Part shown: in pieces, positions 1 to 5,941 of the stretch
Layout of the letters: the number at the start of each line of letters is the position of its first letter
Position numbering within the stretch: position 1 is the stretch's first letter
Source of the DNA: Spirochaetota bacterium
GTDB taxonomy: Bacteria > Spirochaetota > Spirochaetia > B11-G9
NCBI GenBank assembly: GCA_003641695.1
Contig: QNBL01000079.1
Span: forward strand, 1-9,370
Direction: 5' to 3'
Length of the DNA: 9,370 bases
Program-made: the position numbers and the translations under genes
Notes under the pieces: model-generated
Seen by the model: the letters and a program-made list of their open reading frames with translations, nothing else
The model's database searches: none
Told to the model about the DNA's origin: nothing

Positions 1-1085
1 ATTCTGGAAAGATGCTCTTCCATTTTTTCGGTTCTTATTCCGGGAATAGAACCACCGTTTTCTCTTATCTGCTTTGCAATTTCAACAGGATTCAGTGTTA
101 CCTGTGTATAGAAATACGCAAAGAAAATTATCAACAGGGTGTAGATAACGATATAGGGGATACCCTGCGGATGAAGCCAGGATGAAAAACGCGCCAGCCA
201 TTTTACATCAGGCCCCAGGTTTCCGGCTATCTGCAGAGGGAAGGTCAGTACAGAAGAAGCAAAAATTACAGGTATTACACCGGATGGATTTATTTTAAAC
301 GGGATGTAAGTGCTCTGCGCACCGTACATCTTCCTGCCGACTACTCTTTTTGCATAGTTAACCGGAATCTTTCGCTGTCCCTGCTGTTCATAAATTACTA
401 AAGCAACAACAAACACAAATATTAGCAATACAATAATTACATGTACAGCATTAATATTCCCGGTTTTTACCTGCCTGAGCAATTCAACCACAGCGCCGGG
501 CATACGTGCAACGATACCGGCAAAGATTATCAGCGATATACCATTCCCAACACCTCTTTGAGTAATCTGTTCGCCCATCCATATAAGAAATACTGTTCCT
601 GCTGTGACGGTTAGCATTGCAAGAAGTGTATAGGGGAGCATACTCATTGTGATAGCATCAGGAATTGATTTTGCATATACAGTTACAACGTATGACTGCA
701 GAAGACAAATAACTATAGTAGCATACCTTGTTATACGCTGAATCTTTTTCCTTCCTCCCTCCTCCTCTGATAGTTTCTTCAGTGAGGGAATTACAATTAA
801 AAGCAGCTGCATAATAATCTGGGCAGATATATACGGCATTATACCAAGCATAAAGATAGAAAAATGCTTAAAAGCACCGCCGGCAAAGAAGTCGATATAC
901 TCGGTTATACCAATGTTGCTCGATCCCTGCTGAGACATAAAATACATCTTAAGTGCATTAATGTTGATACCGGGGATAGGCAGGGTAACTCCTAACCTGA
1001 AAACCACCAGCATCATAAAAGTGAATACAATCCGCTGCCTGAGTTCTTTTACACTGAATACATCAAAAAAAGCATTATTCGCCAT
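1..1085 (-). CDS. secY: Protein translocase subunit SecY, partial (carboxy end outside window)
   Basis: SecY is the pore-forming inner-membrane subunit of the SecYEG translocon, which exports unfolded proteins with SecA and inserts membrane proteins with the ribosome. I translated 361 codons from ATG 1085; the family is usually about 430-445 residues, so the last 70-80 are missing. Visible hallmarks: a cytoplasmic amino end, first membrane helix near residues 18-36, the PIPGI segment at 36-40, FAGGAF at 67-72, GIMPYISAQI at 81-90, the GRKKIQRITRY loop at 111-121, GVGNGISLIIF at 178-188, the NYAKR loop at 243-247, AQSTYIPFKINPSG at 256-269, and SIPGIR at 346-351, matching the cytoplasmic loop that contacts SecA in E. 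coli. The start overlaps the end of rplO by 11 nt; an AAGG (1091-1094) inside rplO lies 5 nt upstream. Linkage to ribosomal protein genes is typical. No frameshift is seen in the readable part. Confidence 0.97.
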   Translation of the reverse strand, partial: MANNAFFDVFSVKELRQRIVFTFMMLVVFRLGVTLPIPGININALKMYFMSQQGSSNIGITEYIDFFAGGAFKHFSIFMLGIMPYISAQIIMQLLLIVIPSLKKLSEEEGGRKKIQRITRYATIVICLLQSYVVTVYAKSIPDAITMSMLPYTLLAMLTVTAGTVFLIWMGEQITQRGVGNGISLIIFAGIVARMPGAVVELLRQVKTGNINAVHVIIVLLIFVFVVALVIYEQQGQRKIPVNYAKRVVGRKMYGAQSTYIPFKINPSGVIPVIFASSVLTFPLQIAGNLGPDVKWLARFSSWLHPQGIPYIVIYTLLIIFFAYFYTQVTLNPVEIAKQIRENGGSIPGIRTEKMEEHLSR

Positions 1086-1530
1086 CGTTGCCTTCTTCCA
1101 TGAGTATTTTCCCGCCTGCTTTTTCGATCTTTTCTTTGGCACTGGCAGAAATTTTATCTACGGAAACTGTTAACTTCTTTGTAATTTCCCCATCTCCAAG
1201 GATTTTTACCAGATTAACTTTGCCCTTAACCATTTTTTTTGCCTTAAGGGTTTCGATACTAACAGCCTCCCCATCTTCGAATCTTTCATTCAGTTCTTTT
1301 AAATTGAAGACAGTGTAGGTTTTCTTAAACGGATGATTGGAAAATCCCTTTCTGGCAATCCGTCTGTAAAGAGGCATCTGCCCGCCTTCAAACCCGGGTC
1401 TTACTCCGCCGCCTGAACGTGAATTCTGACCATCATGGCCTCTACCTGAACTGCGTCCCTTGCTTCCGTTTCCCCGACCAACTATAGTTTTCTTCTTATT
1501 TGCTCCAGCAGGAGCTTTAATCTGTTCCAT
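1075..1530 (-). CDS. rplO: 50S ribosomal protein L15 (uL15)
   Basis: L15 is a late-assembling large-subunit protein that threads a glycine- and arginine-rich amino extension into 23S rRNA. The 151-residue product has this extension at about 13-55, with VGRGNGSKGRSSGRGHDGQ followed by GGGVRPGFEGGQMPLYRR, then a compact carboxy domain ending in an acidic tail. I chose ATG 1530 (MEQIKAP) over a longer reading that starts at 1548, because the longer form would overlap the rpmD coding end, and a strong GAGGAG (1541-1546) sits 10 nt before ATG 1530. That Shine-Dalgarno sequence is made from the last Glu-Glu codons of rpmD. The gap to the rpmD stop is a single base. The 3' end overlaps secY by 11 nt, which implies translational coupling with the translocon gene. 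Confidence 0.97.
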   Translation of the reverse strand: MEQIKAPAGANKKKTIVGRGNGSKGRSSGRGHDGQNSRSGGGVRPGFEGGQMPLYRRIARKGFSNHPFKKTYTVFNLKELNERFEDGEAVSIETLKAKKMVKGKVNLVKILGDGEITKKLTVSVDKISASAKEKIEKAGGKILMEEGNDGE

Positions 1531-1531
1531 G

Positions 1532-1723
1532 CTAGTTAATCTCCTCAACTTTTACAAGATGTGAAACCGAATTAATCATACCCATAATTACAGGATTAAC
1601 ATCATGTTCAACAGTGCTATTCATCTTCTTAAGACCAAGAGCTTTGATTGTCCTTCTCTGCTCCGGCTTACGTCCTATTACGCTTCTTACAAGCTGTATT
1701 CGAACTTTCTTAGTCTTAGCCAT
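1532..1723 (-). CDS. rpmD: 50S ribosomal protein L30 (uL30)
   Basis: L30 is a small protein on the solvent side of the large subunit that binds 23S rRNA. At 63 residues it is close to the usual 58-62. The family core is clear: KVRIQLVRSVIGRKPEQRRT at 6-25, the ALGLKKMNSTVEHDVNPVIMGMI stretch at 28-50, and a short acidic end (VKVEEIN). An in-frame GTG at 1735 would add MGLV, but the family starts at MAKTKKV. ATG 1723 has GGGG at 1729-1732 upstream and lies 2 nt after the rpsE stop, whose last codons the GTG start would overlap. L30 is absent in some bacterial lineages, so its presence here is mildly informative about the organism. Confidence 0.96.
   Translation of the reverse strand: MAKTKKVRIQLVRSVIGRKPEQRRTIKALGLKKMNSTVEHDVNPVIMGMINSVSHLVKVEEIN
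1541..1546 (-). promoter_or_regulatory. Shine-Dalgarno sequence of rplO inside rpmD
   Basis: GAGGAG is formed by the two Glu codons near the end of rpmD, 10 nt before ATG 1530. It supports that start for L15 over a longer reading from 1548. Confidence 0.8.
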
Positions 1724-1725
1724 CA

Positions 1726-2223
1726 CTAACCCCACATATCATCGAGATTTTTACCGCGGTTTGCAGCAATCTCTTTTGCATCAAGAATATTATTAAAGCC
1801 TTCAAAAACAGCCTTCAATATATTCATGGTGTTCTTCGACCCCAGAGACTTACTCATAATGTCATGAATACCGCATGCCTCCATTACTGCACGTACCGGT
1901 CCACCGGCAATAACTCCGGTACCGGGTGCGGCAGGTTTAAGTAATACGCTGGCACTCTTGAAATTACCAATAATCTCATGAGGGATTGTTGTTTTTTTCA
2001 AAGGAACAGTAACAAGATTCTTTTTTGCTTTTTCAACACTTTTCCTGATAGCTTCGGAGACATCATTTGCTTTTCCAAATCCGTACCCAACCCGGCCGTT
2101 CTGATCGCCGACAACCATAAGTGCTGAAAAAGAAAATCTTCTACCACCTTTAACAACCTTAGCAACTCTATTCAGTCTGATAAGTTTTTCAACAAATTCC
2201 TTATCTCTACCTTTTTCCACCAT
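1726..2223 (-). CDS. rpsE: 30S ribosomal protein S5 (uS5)
   Basis: S5 is a small-subunit protein of the decoding-side mRNA entry region, important for fidelity and the target region for spectinomycin resistance mutations in other bacteria. The 165-residue product has the amino-terminal double-stranded-RNA-binding fold (about 8-75) with NRVAKVVKGGRRFSFSALM at 18-36 and VGYGFGKANDV at 45-55, then the carboxy domain with the PAAPGTGVIAGGPVRAV segment and the ending DDMWG. The VAKVVKGG loop looks like ordinary wild-type sequence as in B. subtilis, so I infer no resistance. It starts 6 nt after rplR. Its Shine-Dalgarno run (AGGGGG, 2226-2231) is very close to ATG 2223, only 2 nt away, and a GTG follows as codon 2, so initiation at 2220 cannot be excluded. 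Confidence 0.97.
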   Translation of the reverse strand: MVEKGRDKEFVEKLIRLNRVAKVVKGGRRFSFSALMVVGDQNGRVGYGFGKANDVSEAIRKSVEKAKKNLVTVPLKKTTIPHEIIGNFKSASVLLKPAAPGTGVIAGGPVRAVMEACGIHDIMSKSLGSKNTMNILKAVFEGFNNILDAKEIAANRGKNLDDMWG

Positions 2224-2225
2224 AT

Positions 2226-2231
2226 CCCCCT
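2226..2231 (-). promoter_or_regulatory. Close-set purine run before rpsE
   Basis: AGGGGG begins in the rplR TAG stop and ends 2 nt before ATG 2223, closer than usual. Codon 2 of rpsE is GTG (2220), which would have a 5-nt spacing, so the exact start of S5 is slightly uncertain. Confidence 0.55.
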
Positions 2232-2589
2232 AAAACCTAAGTCCGGATTTTCTGGCTCCGTCCGCTATGGCTTTAACGATACCATGATACAGATACCCGT
2301 TTCTATCAAATACAACGGTTTCTATCTTTAATTTTTTCAGACGATCACCAATAGCAACACCAATTTTCTCAGCATCATCTACAGTATTCTTCAGACCCTT
2401 GAACTCTTTTTCCATTGTGCTCACTGAAGCGATAGTATTTCCAGCAACGTCATCAATTACCTGAACATACATATTCTTGTTACTTCTAAAAACGGTCATC
2501 CGCGGACATGTCGGAGTACCGGTTATTTTTTTACGAATATGACGTTTTCTTCTAACTCTTCGTTTACTCTTTTCTTCTACTCTTTTCAT
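2230..2589 (-). CDS. rplR: 50S ribosomal protein L18 (uL18)
   Basis: L18 binds 5S rRNA with L5 and helps dock it into the central protuberance of the large subunit. The product is 119 residues, normal for the family. A strongly basic amino tail (residues 2-24) precedes the core: TPTCPRMTVFRSNKNMYVQVIDD at 25-47, then NTIASVSTMEKE at 51-62, and the signature carboxy end FDRNGYLYHGIVKAIADGAR at 94-113 followed by KSGLRF. The gene starts 9 nt after rplF. The TAG stop of rplF forms part of its ribosome binding site (TAGGAAAG). L5, its partner on 5S rRNA, is encoded a few genes earlier in the same unit. Confidence 0.97.
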   Translation of the reverse strand: MKRVEEKSKRRVRRKRHIRKKITGTPTCPRMTVFRSNKNMYVQVIDDVAGNTIASVSTMEKEFKGLKNTVDDAEKIGVAIGDRLKKLKIETVVFDRNGYLYHGIVKAIADGARKSGLRF

Positions 2590-2598
2590 GCCGCTTTC

Positions 2599-3138
2599 CT
2601 ACTTAATACCAGATTTTCCGATCTTACGACGGATATTCTCATCTTCGTACTTGACACCTTTACCTTTATAGGGCTCCGGTGGTCTTAAAGACCTGATCTC
2701 AGAACAAGCCTGACCAACCTTTTGCTTATCAATTCCGCTAACGATGATCTTGTTCTGACCTTCACAGGTAATTGTTAAATCCTTATTGATCATATACTCT
2801 ATCTGAGTTGAAAAACCGAGGTTCAAAAGAAGTACATTACCTTTTACCTCAGCCCGGTAACCAACACCGTTAACGAGCAAGGATCTTGTGAATCCCTTTG
2901 AAACACCGGTTACCATATTGGAAATAAGCTGTCTGTACAGACCATGAAACGCTCTTGCACTCTTGCTGTCGTTAACACGGTCTACAATAACTTCCTTATC
3001 ATTCACTTTGATAGAAACTTCAGGTTTATAGTCCTGTGTAAGTTTACCTTTCGGCCCTTCAACGGAAATCATATCTTCCGTCACATTAATCTTTACACCC
3101 TGAGGTATTTCTATCGGTAATTTACCTATTCTAGACAT
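2599..3138 (-). CDS. rplF: 50S ribosomal protein L6 (uL6)
   Basis: L6 lies near the factor-binding site of the large subunit, next to the sarcin-ricin loop, and is needed for late 50S assembly. It has 179 residues, within the usual 175-184. Two tandem L6 domains are visible: the first begins MSRIGKLPIEIP and includes SVEGPKGKL at 25-33 and ARAFHGLYRQL at 61-71; the second includes LVNGVGYRAEVKG at 88-100 and IIVSGIDKQKVGQ at 131-143. It ends with the rRNA-binding motif RPPEPYKGKGVKYEDE at 152-167 and IRRKIGKSG. The ATG at 3138 is 12 nt past the rpsH stop, with a GGGG run between. The carboxy end resembles spirochaete L6 as I remember it. Confidence 0.97.
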   Translation of the reverse strand: MSRIGKLPIEIPQGVKINVTEDMISVEGPKGKLTQDYKPEVSIKVNDKEVIVDRVNDSKSARAFHGLYRQLISNMVTGVSKGFTRSLLVNGVGYRAEVKGNVLLLNLGFSTQIEYMINKDLTITCEGQNKIIVSGIDKQKVGQACSEIRSLRPPEPYKGKGVKYEDENIRRKIGKSGIK

Positions 3139-3150
3139 ATTTACCCCGCT

Positions 3151-3549
3151 TTACCAAACCGAACAAATCAGTTCGCCGCCGATTTTCTTTTCTGAAGCTT
3201 TCTTACCGGTAATTACACCATCAGAAGTAGACACTACAAGAATACCGTGACCATTATAGATCCTGGGCAACTTCTTGTAACCGGTGTACATCCTTCTTCC
3301 CGGAGTTGATATCTTCTTCAGACCATGAATTACAGATCTATCCTGCGAATCGTACTTCAGGAATATCCTTATATAATTCACATTTTCTTTTGTTGTCTTT
3401 TTAAAATTCTTGATATAACCTTCGTTTTTAAGAATTTTAACCACTTCTAATTTTAACTTGGATGTTTTTACATCCACCTTTTCAAATTTCGCACTGCTCG
3501 CATTACGAATCTTTGTAAGCATATCTGCCAAAGGATCAGTTACTGCCAT
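3151..3549 (-). CDS. rpsH: 30S ribosomal protein S8 (uS8)
   Basis: S8 is a primary 16S rRNA-binding protein that organises the central domain of the small subunit. In E. coli it also represses spc operon translation by binding the mRNA near the rplE start. The 132-residue product starts MAVTDPLADMLTKIRNA, the universal S8 opening (DP-ADML-KIRNA), and contains GRRMYTGYKKLPRIYNGHGI at 84-103. The carboxy rRNA-binding part has STSDGVITGKKASEK at 107-121 followed by GGELICSVW. The start is 10 nt after rpsN with a TAGGGAGAAGGA ribosome binding site that begins in the rpsN stop codon. I could not recognise an S8-binding hairpin around the rplX/rplE junction, so feedback control is only presumed. 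Confidence 0.97.
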   Translation of the reverse strand: MAVTDPLADMLTKIRNASSAKFEKVDVKTSKLKLEVVKILKNEGYIKNFKKTTKENVNYIRIFLKYDSQDRSVIHGLKKISTPGRRMYTGYKKLPRIYNGHGILVVSTSDGVITGKKASEKKIGGELICSVW

Positions 3550-3559
3550 TTCCTTCTCC

Positions 3560-3745
3560 CTACCAGCTTGACTTTGTTACACCAGGAATAAGACCTTCAC
3601 TGGCCAGTTTCCTGAAGCAAATTCTGCACATCTGGAATTTTCTCATATACCCTCTTGGTCTACCACAAATACGGCATCGGTTAACTGCACGGGTGCTGTA
3701 TTTTGGTTTTCTCTGGGCTTTTACAATCATTGATTTTTTTGCCAT
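3560..3745 (-). CDS. rpsN: 30S ribosomal protein S14, zinc-binding type (uS14)
   Basis: S14 binds 16S rRNA in the head of the small subunit. This is the short, four-cysteine form: 61 residues, with CRIC at 24-27 and CRIC at 40-43, a CxxC-X12-CxxC zinc ribbon. The alternative bacterial form is about 89-101 residues and lacks these cysteines. The opening AKKSMIVKAQRKPKYSTRAVNRC and the ending GLIPGVTKSSW are typical of the type Z family. It lies between rplE and rpsH, its standard spc operon place, 14 nt after rplE. The TAG stop of rplE directly precedes GGAG, giving a TAGGGAG ribosome binding site. A zinc-free paralogue elsewhere in the genome cannot be judged from this window. Confidence 0.97.
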   Translation of the reverse strand: MAKKSMIVKAQRKPKYSTRAVNRCRICGRPRGYMRKFQMCRICFRKLASEGLIPGVTKSSW

Positions 3746-3759
3746 TTCTTCTCTACTCC

Positions 3760-4311
3760 CTATTTCCTGAACGGCATGCCCAATTTCTTAAGCATGACCC
3801 GTGCTTCCTGGTCTGTATCTGCAGTTGTTACAATTGCAATATTCAAACCGCTTACACGTTCGATTTTATCATAATCAATTTCAGGAAAAATGATTTGTTC
3901 GGTAATACCAATAGAGTAATTTCCATGACCGTCAAACGCATTAGGATTTACACCCTTGAAGTCCTTAACACGAGCTAAGGCTACATTCATGAATCTGTCA
4001 AGAAACTCCCACATCTTGTCACCCCTAAGAGTAACTTTTGCACCAACCTCCATACCTTCTCTCAGTTTGAAGTTGGAAATAGATTTCCTTGCTTTCGTCT
4101 TTACAACGTGCTGCCCGGTTATCAGCTCCAGATCTTTGACTGCAGCTTCAAGAAGCTTTTTGTTCTGTATAGCTTCTCCGACACCAACACTTACAGTTAC
4201 CTTTTCAATTTTAGGTATCTGCATGGAAGATTTGTATCCAAATTCTTCCTGGAGTTCACTGGCAATCTGCTCTTTATAAAGCTTCTTTAAATTTGGTACA
4301 TACTGTTCCAT
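3760..4311 (-). CDS. rplE: 50S ribosomal protein L5 (uL5)
   Basis: L5 binds 5S rRNA, sits in the central protuberance and contacts the small subunit and P-site tRNA. The product has 183 residues (family 178-185). Family landmarks: PNLKKLYKEQI at 6-16, IPKIEKVTVSVGVGEA at 32-47, the LITGQHVVKTKARKSISNFKLREG stretch at 63-86, VTLRGDKMWEFLDRFMNVAL at 93-112, and GNYSIGITEQIIFPEIDYDK at 130-149. It ends GMPFRK, as most bacterial L5 proteins do. Its ATG shares one base with the rplX TGA stop (TGATG), a stop-restart arrangement that implies coupled translation, and a GGAG inside rplX lies about 10 nt upstream. In E. coli this start region is where S8 acts as repressor. Confidence 0.97.
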   Translation of the reverse strand: MEQYVPNLKKLYKEQIASELQEEFGYKSSMQIPKIEKVTVSVGVGEAIQNKKLLEAAVKDLELITGQHVVKTKARKSISNFKLREGMEVGAKVTLRGDKMWEFLDRFMNVALARVKDFKGVNPNAFDGHGNYSIGITEQIIFPEIDYDKIERVSGLNIAIVTTADTDQEARVMLKKLGMPFRK

Positions 4312-4631
4312 CAGATTTCTTCTCCAGTCTTCCTGGCAATTCGTACTTTCTTGCCGTCTTCAAATTTATAGCCGATTCTTGTTTTCTGACCGCTCTTGGT
4401 CACGAGGGAAACGTTCGAGATATGAATCGGTGCTTCAATCTCAATTATTCCACCCTTATCCTGCTGACTTTTTTTTCTAACAGCTTTCTTTACAAGATTA
4501 AGCCCCTGCACAAGAACTTTGCCTTTTACTGTATCAATCTTCAGGATCCGACCAGTCTTACCTCTCTCTTTTCCGCTTAAAACCTTGACTGTATCATCTT
4601 TCTTCAGCTTAGTTTTAATCTTCTCTTTCAT
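4311..4631 (-). CDS. rplX: 50S ribosomal protein L24 (uL24)
   Basis: L24 is an early-binding large-subunit protein that initiates 23S rRNA folding and lies near the peptide tunnel exit. The 106-residue product has the KOW motif near the amino end (DDTVKVLSGKERGKTGRILKI at 12-32) followed by VQGLNLVKKAVRKKSQQDKG at 41-60 and the conserved EAPIHISNVSL at 66-76. The carboxy end is basic and slightly acidic at the tip. It starts 9 nt after rplN, and the junction reads TAGGGAGAAACC before ATG, so the rplN stop codon starts the Shine-Dalgarno sequence. Its own TGA stop overlaps the rplE start by one base. Length and motif order are normal. Confidence 0.97.
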   Translation of the reverse strand: MKEKIKTKLKKDDTVKVLSGKERGKTGRILKIDTVKGKVLVQGLNLVKKAVRKKSQQDKGGIIEIEAPIHISNVSLVTKSGQKTRIGYKFEDGKKVRIARKTGEEI

Positions 4632-4640
4632 GGTTTCTCC

Positions 4641-5009
4641 CTAAAGTACTTCAGGAGCAAGAGAAACGATCTTCATATAACCGACGTCTCTTAACTCTCT
4701 GGCTACAGGACCAAAAATACGTTTACCTTTCGGGTTATTATTAGCATCGATAATAACACACGCATTGTCATCAAAACGTATATAAGTTCCATCAGGCCTT
4801 CGGTACTCTTTCTTTGTTCTCACGATAACTGCCTTTTGAACATCACCCTTAGAAATCGCAGCATTCGGTAATGCATCCTTTACCGCAACTACTACTATAT
4901 CTCCAATACCGGCAGTCTTTCTCTTACTGCCGCCAAGGACTTTTATACACTGCACTTTCTTTGCGCCGCTGTTATCCGCTACATTCAGGTATGTCTGCAT
5001 CTGAATCAT
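4641..5009 (-). CDS. rplN: 50S ribosomal protein L14 (uL14)
   Basis: L14 is a highly conserved large-subunit protein at the intersubunit face, contributing to bridges with 16S rRNA. It is 122 residues, exactly the usual length. It starts MIQMQTYLNVADNSGAKKVQ and carries the signature AGIGDIVVVAVKDALPN near residues 33-49, KAVIVRTKKEYRRPDGTYI in the middle and GPVARELRD near the carboxy end. In E. coli this is the first gene of the spc operon. Here it follows rpsQ by only 19 nt, which hold a good Shine-Dalgarno sequence but no room for a promoter. It is therefore inferred to be cotranscribed with the S10 genes. No truncation or odd residue is seen. Confidence 0.98.
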   Translation of the reverse strand: MIQMQTYLNVADNSGAKKVQCIKVLGGSKRKTAGIGDIVVVAVKDALPNAAISKGDVQKAVIVRTKKEYRRPDGTYIRFDDNACVIIDANNNPKGKRIFGPVARELRDVGYMKIVSLAPEVL

Positions 5010-5016
5010 AACGCAA

Positions 5017-5022
5017 CTCCTT
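5017..5022 (-). promoter_or_regulatory. Shine-Dalgarno sequence of rplN
   Basis: AAGGAG is 7 nt before the rplN ATG, one of the strongest ribosome binding sites in the window. It lies in the 19-nt gap at the classical S10/spc operon boundary and suits a gene that may need independent initiation. Confidence 0.85.
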
Positions 5023-5028
5023 CTTTAT

Positions 5029-5280
5029 CTATTTTGCCCTTTCGACAATCTGTGTCAGACGCCACTTCTTCTCTTTACTGATAGGTCTGCATTCAACAAC
5101 CCTTACAGTATCGCCAATATGAGCATCATTCCTCTCATCATGAGCCTTAACCTTTTTCGTCCTTGTGACATACTTTTTATAAAGCCGATGCAGGGTTTTT
5201 GTTGTAATAGCGACTACAATAGTCTTATCCATCTTGTCGCTAACAACCTGCCCCGTATAGGTTTTCTTATTAACTTTCAT
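5029..5280 (-). CDS. rpsQ: 30S ribosomal protein S17 (uS17)
   Basis: S17 is a primary small-subunit assembly protein with an OB fold that binds the 5' domain of 16S rRNA. The 83-residue product has KKTYTGQVVSDKMDKTIVVA at 5-24, HRLYKKYVTRTKKVKAHDE at 31-49 and the signature GDTVRVVECRPISKEKKWRL at 56-75. I chose ATG 5280 over the GTG at 5286, two codons upstream, because the GAGG (5289-5292) is 8 nt from the ATG but only 2 nt from the GTG. The 31-nt gap before it is one of the two largest in the window. It has a short AT-only inverted repeat but no convincing promoter or terminator. Confidence 0.96.
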   Translation of the reverse strand: MKVNKKTYTGQVVSDKMDKTIVVAITTKTLHRLYKKYVTRTKKVKAHDERNDAHIGDTVRVVECRPISKEKKWRLTQIVERAK

Positions 5281-5311
5281 TATCACGGCCTCGCTAATAT
5301 ATTTTCAATAT
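5281..5311 (-). other. Intergenic gap rpmC-rpsQ
   Basis: This is one of the two 31-nt spacers, the longest noncoding stretches in the window. Near its 5' end on the coding strand it reads ATATTGAAAATAT, an AT-only inverted repeat with 5-bp arms and a 3-nt loop (5299-5311). It is too weak to be called a terminator. The 3' half holds the rpsQ ribosome binding site. Confidence 0.5.
5289..5292 (-). promoter_or_regulatory. Shine-Dalgarno sequence of rpsQ
   Basis: GAGG is 8 nt before ATG 5280 but only 2 nt before an in-frame GTG at 5286. The spacing favours the ATG, giving an 83-residue S17. Confidence 0.7.
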
Positions 5312-5515
5312 CTATTTACTCTTTCGAATTCCAAGAGCATATTCATGAACAATAGTATTGAGTCTTGCAATTTTTCTCTTAAGAATTCTTCTTTCAAGAG
5401 GGTTCTCTACATGACCCATAACATTGCTGATCCGCAAATCAAGATACTTCTTACTGAGCTCTTCCCGCTTCTCCACCAACTCATTGTATGTCAAATCATT
5501 AAAAGAATCTTTCAT
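5312..5515 (-). CDS. rpmC: 50S ribosomal protein L29 (uL29)
   Basis: L29 is a small helical protein at the tunnel exit, next to L23, where it helps form the landing site for trigger factor and signal recognition particle. The product is 67 residues (family 60-75) and is predicted to be two long helices: FNDLTYNELVEKREELSKKY at 5-24 and RRILKRKIARLNTIVHEYAL at 42-61, linked by DLRISNVMGHVENPL. The first residues before the family core (MKDS) are a normal extension. It begins 3 nt after the rplP stop; the GGAG of its ribosome binding site is made by the last two rplP codons. The gene order rplP-rpmC-rpsQ is the standard one. Confidence 0.96.
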   Translation of the reverse strand: MKDSFNDLTYNELVEKREELSKKYLDLRISNVMGHVENPLERRILKRKIARLNTIVHEYALGIRKSK

Positions 5516-5518
5516 TTT

Positions 5519-5935
5519 CTACTCCAGATCACGCCTTACAATAAACTTTGTTTTAATCGGAAGCTTGCTTGCCGCCAATGCCATAGCCTCTTTTGCAAGT
5601 TCAGTACTGACACCGGACATTTCAAACATTACTGCTCCTGTTTTTACCACTGCAACCCAGCCCTCCGGGTTACCCTTACCTTTTCCCTGCCTTGTTTCTG
5701 CAGGTTTCTTTGTATAAGGCATGTCAGGGAAAATCCTGATCCAAACCTTTCCGCCTCTTTTTATCTTACGAGTCATCGCAACACGGGCAGCTTCTATCTG
5801 GCGGTTTGTAATCCATCTAGGCTCAAGGGCTACCAGACCAAAATCACCAAACGAGATTTTATTACCCCGACGAGCTATACCGTCTCTTTTGCCCCGCTGT
5901 TTCTTCCTGTATTTAGTTCTCTTAGGACTCAGCAT
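5519..5935 (-). CDS. rplP: 50S ribosomal protein L16 (uL16)
   Basis: L16 is a late-assembling protein near the A site that helps position tRNA and elongation factors. The 138-residue product begins MLSPKRTKYRKKQRGKR and contains ISFGDFGLVALEPRWITNRQ at 27-46, EAARVAMTR at 48-56, KVWIRIFPD at 63-71 and RQGKGKGNPEGWVAVV at 82-97, all classic L16 segments. Arg 82 in the RQGKGKGN motif corresponds to the arginine hydroxylated in E. coli L16; whether it is modified here is unknown. It starts 6 nt after rpsC, and an AGGAG in the rpsC end (5946-5950) is 10 nt from the ATG. A 202-residue antisense reading frame over this gene is judged to be a shadow. Confidence 0.98.
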   Translation of the reverse strand: MLSPKRTKYRKKQRGKRDGIARRGNKISFGDFGLVALEPRWITNRQIEAARVAMTRKIKRGGKVWIRIFPDMPYTKKPAETRQGKGKGNPEGWVAVVKTGAVMFEMSGVSTELAKEAMALAASKLPIKTKFIVRRDLE

Positions 5936-5941
5936 AACCTT

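Noticed and set aside
4250..4330. Possible S8-binding regulatory hairpin around the rplX/rplE junction, as in the E. coli spc operon
   Set aside because: I could not recognise the conserved S8-binding helix by eye. The absence of a visible motif does not exclude one; a covariance-model search would be decisive.
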